The notes beneath the pieces were generated by a model, which searched no databases, had not been told where the DNA came from, and saw only the letters and a program-made list of their open reading frames with translations. A stretch of 15,282 nucleotides of DNA from CAYGZM01 sp964354365 (lineage in GTDB: Bacteria; Planctomycetota; Phycisphaerae; Sedimentisphaerales; Anaerobacaceae), in NCBI GenBank assembly GCA_964354365.1, contig CAYGZM010000090.1, forward strand, positions 1 through 15,282, written 5' to 3'. Made by a program: the position numbers and the translations under genes. Of the stretch, positions 14,486 through 15,282 are shown one piece after another; the first letter of the stretch is position 1; each line of letters starts with the position of its first letter.

Positions 14486-14820
14486 GTGTGCGCAGCGCGC
14501 GCACCGTGCGCACTAAATCTCCAATTGTTGTTGCGTTTGGCAGGCAGCCATTTTGGAAAAGTGGTTCAACTCCAAAAAAGTTGGTGAATGTTAAGGTTAT
14601 TGCGGTCTAAGTCTTTTGGATTTAGCGCTTTAAGGCGACAGCATGTACGGGTATAATGTCATTGCTATCAACCACCTATATGCTGGCGCCAACAATGCGA
14701 TAAATCCTTTCCTTTCATACCGTAAATCAGCAAACTTCTTCTGAATCAACCAACTTTTTCGGATGAGAGCCGAAAAAATATTATAGAAACTCCTGCGCAC
14801 AATGCGCACACCGCGCACAC
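14486..14820. repeat. Nested inverted-repeat element with alternating GC arms
   Basis: Arms 14486-14511 and 14795-14820 are inverted copies of 26 bp; my hand alignment finds six differences, all transitions. Both are mostly alternating purine-pyrimidine (GTGTGCGC-type). Inside, AAAAAGTTGGT near 14575 and its complement near 14747 form a second inverted pair. The interior (about 14512-14794) has no convincing gene; it includes a TATAAT at 14652-14657 with no good -35. The shape recalls a small non-autonomous mobile element, but no target duplication was found. Confidence 0.45.
14755..14777. terminator. Bidirectional terminator-like hairpin
   Basis: TTTTTCGG (14755-14762), loop ATGAGAG and CCGAAAAA (14770-14777) form a perfect 8-bp stem whose A/T ends could serve as T tracts on either strand. 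It has no intact gene directly next to it. Confidence 0.4.
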
Positions 14821-14912
14821 GGCCACCTTTTCACCGTTGCTGCCTCTGAACCTTCCATCACTACCAAGGTTGTGTAAACCGAAAGCAGCCCCCCGCCGTA
14901 TCGAATCCCCCG

Positions 14913-14979
14913 CCTGTCCCTCGCGCAGCTTGTGCAACCAAAGGCTATGTCTTGATAAATAGACATAGCCGTTTCTGCC
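14913..14979 (+). repeat. Stem-loop repeat, copy 2
   Basis: This copy has the longest stem: GGCTATGTCT (14943-14952), loop TGATAAAT, AGACATAGCC (14961-14970), ten perfect pairs. At the position where copy 1 has a G-C pair this copy has T-A, a compensatory change. The upstream block CCCTCGCGCAGCTTGTGCAA matches copy 1. No T tract follows. Confidence 0.85.
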
Positions 14980-14996
14980 AGCTCCGTCTTTCACGA

Positions 14997-15012
14997 GGGG
15001 GGTGTGGGGGGG
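14997..15012 (+). other. G-rich run with quadruplex potential
   Basis: Six G residues (14997-15002), TGT, then seven G residues (15006-15012), followed by further GG pairs. The two runs could supply the four G-tracts of a quadruplex. No regulatory context is evident. Confidence 0.35.
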
Positions 15013-15054
15013 TGAGAGGCGGTGGCGGCTTTGCAGGCGTGACAAGCGGCGGCG

Positions 15055-15112
15055 GCTCGCGCGTCTTGAGCAATTAAACGCGATGTCTTGATAAATAGAC
15101 ACAGCGTTTTCC
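15055..15112 (+). repeat. Stem-loop repeat, copy 3
   Basis: CGCGATGTCT (15079-15088), loop TGATAAAT, AGACACAGCG (15097-15106): eight of ten pairs hold, with two mismatches in the middle. The CTTGAGCAATTAAA block before it matches the other copies less closely. Confidence 0.75.
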
Positions 15113-15130
15113 ACCCCACTATCGCCCCCG

Positions 15131-15177
15131 CCTATCCCTCACCCATCTCGAGCAATAAAAGGCGGTGTCTTGATAAA
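15131..15177 (+). repeat. Stem-loop repeat, copy 4 (half)
   Basis: The copy keeps the upstream block (CCTATCCCTC, GAGCAATAAAA), the left arm GGCGGTGTCT (15161-15170) and the loop start TGATAAA. It then breaks off and the right arm is replaced by GTGAACTTTAGCC. The break is 33 bases before the possible GTG start of the next gene, so the repeat or that gene's leader was cut here. Confidence 0.65.
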
Positions 15178-15209
15178 GTGAACTTTAGCCAAAATTTGGA
15201 GATGTAATA

Positions 15210-15282
15210 GTGATAAGAAAGAAGCCTACAACCCGATATGAGTGTTGGATAACCGACAACATATTGGGAGGTCGGCATGGAC
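15210..15282 (+). CDS. Start of a gene leaving the window (partial)
   Basis: GTG 15210 follows TTGGAG at an 8-base spacing and opens a frame (VIRKKPTTRYECWITDN) that is still open at the window end after 24 codons. A second candidate start, ATG 15277 in another frame, has a stronger GGGAGG (15266-15271) 5 bases before it. The first could be a leader peptide for the second, or one of them is chance. Product unknown. Confidence 0.35.
   Translation, partial: MIRKKPTTRYECWITDNILGGRHG

Noticed and set aside
14652..14657. Promoter at TATAAT inside the nested inverted-repeat element
   Set aside because: No acceptable -35 at 16-18 bases and no gene downstream.
14260..15177. CRISPR array made of the stem-loop repeats
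   Set aside because: Only four copies at irregular distances (about 650, 136 and 82 bp), diverged in sequence, with no uniform spacers and no cas genes.

Overview
The window looks like a chromosomal stretch from a planctomycete, most likely of the Phycisphaerae/Sedimentisphaerales type (moderate confidence). Reasons: GC-rich coding DNA, a secreted multidomain polysaccharide hydrolase, a signal-peptide AGE-family sugar epimerase, a secreted TolB/PD40-TPR protein with a CxxCH motif, and long intergenic stretches packed with interspersed repeats. No rRNA, tRNA, CRISPR array, transposase or integrase was found.

Layout. (1) 82-2412 (+): an exported GH16-GH29-CBM32 fusion. (2) 2413-6907: an accessory island, AT-richer in its restriction genes than its surroundings and bounded by dispersed repeats. 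All its genes lie on the minus strand: an 82-aa protein of unknown role, a 170-aa Cys-rich protein with a basic tail, an AccI-like type II restriction endonuclease and its gamma-class N6-adenine methyltransferase. The methyltransferase reading frame ends inside a 72-bp element that looks like an integron attC site. Two 189-bp direct repeats (79% identical by hand count) sit upstream of the endonuclease and of the 82-aa gene, each placing a palindrome over a TATA-like -10 box. (3) 6908-10165 (-): a thiazole operon with promoter, TPP-riboswitch-like leader, thiS, thiG, a DapF-fold gene and thiH, tightly packed. The DapF-like protein has serine at both positions where diaminopimelate epimerases carry catalytic cysteines. 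(4) 10199-11515 (-): a periplasmic AGE/cellobiose 2-epimerase-like protein. (5) 11682-13962 (+): a divergent TolB-propeller/CxxCH/TPR gene broken by a frameshift and an in-frame TAA. (6) 13963-15209: about 1.25 kb with no convincing gene but four copies of a stem-loop repeat with compensatory stem changes, a dRS3-like inverted repeat, a nested inverted-repeat element and a G-rich run. (7) 15210-15282: the probable start of a gene leaving the window.

How the parts work together: the hydrolase fusion and the epimerase suggest use of external polysaccharides, with the broken TolB-TPR gene perhaps a relic of a surface or periplasmic function. ThiS, ThiG and ThiH build the thiamine thiazole. ThiS donates sulfur and ThiH supplies dehydroglycine to ThiG; the placement of the DapF-like gene between thiG and thiH makes a proton-transfer role in the same pathway worth testing. 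The endonuclease and methyltransferase overlap by 11 bp and form a self-contained restriction-modification module, probably mobile.
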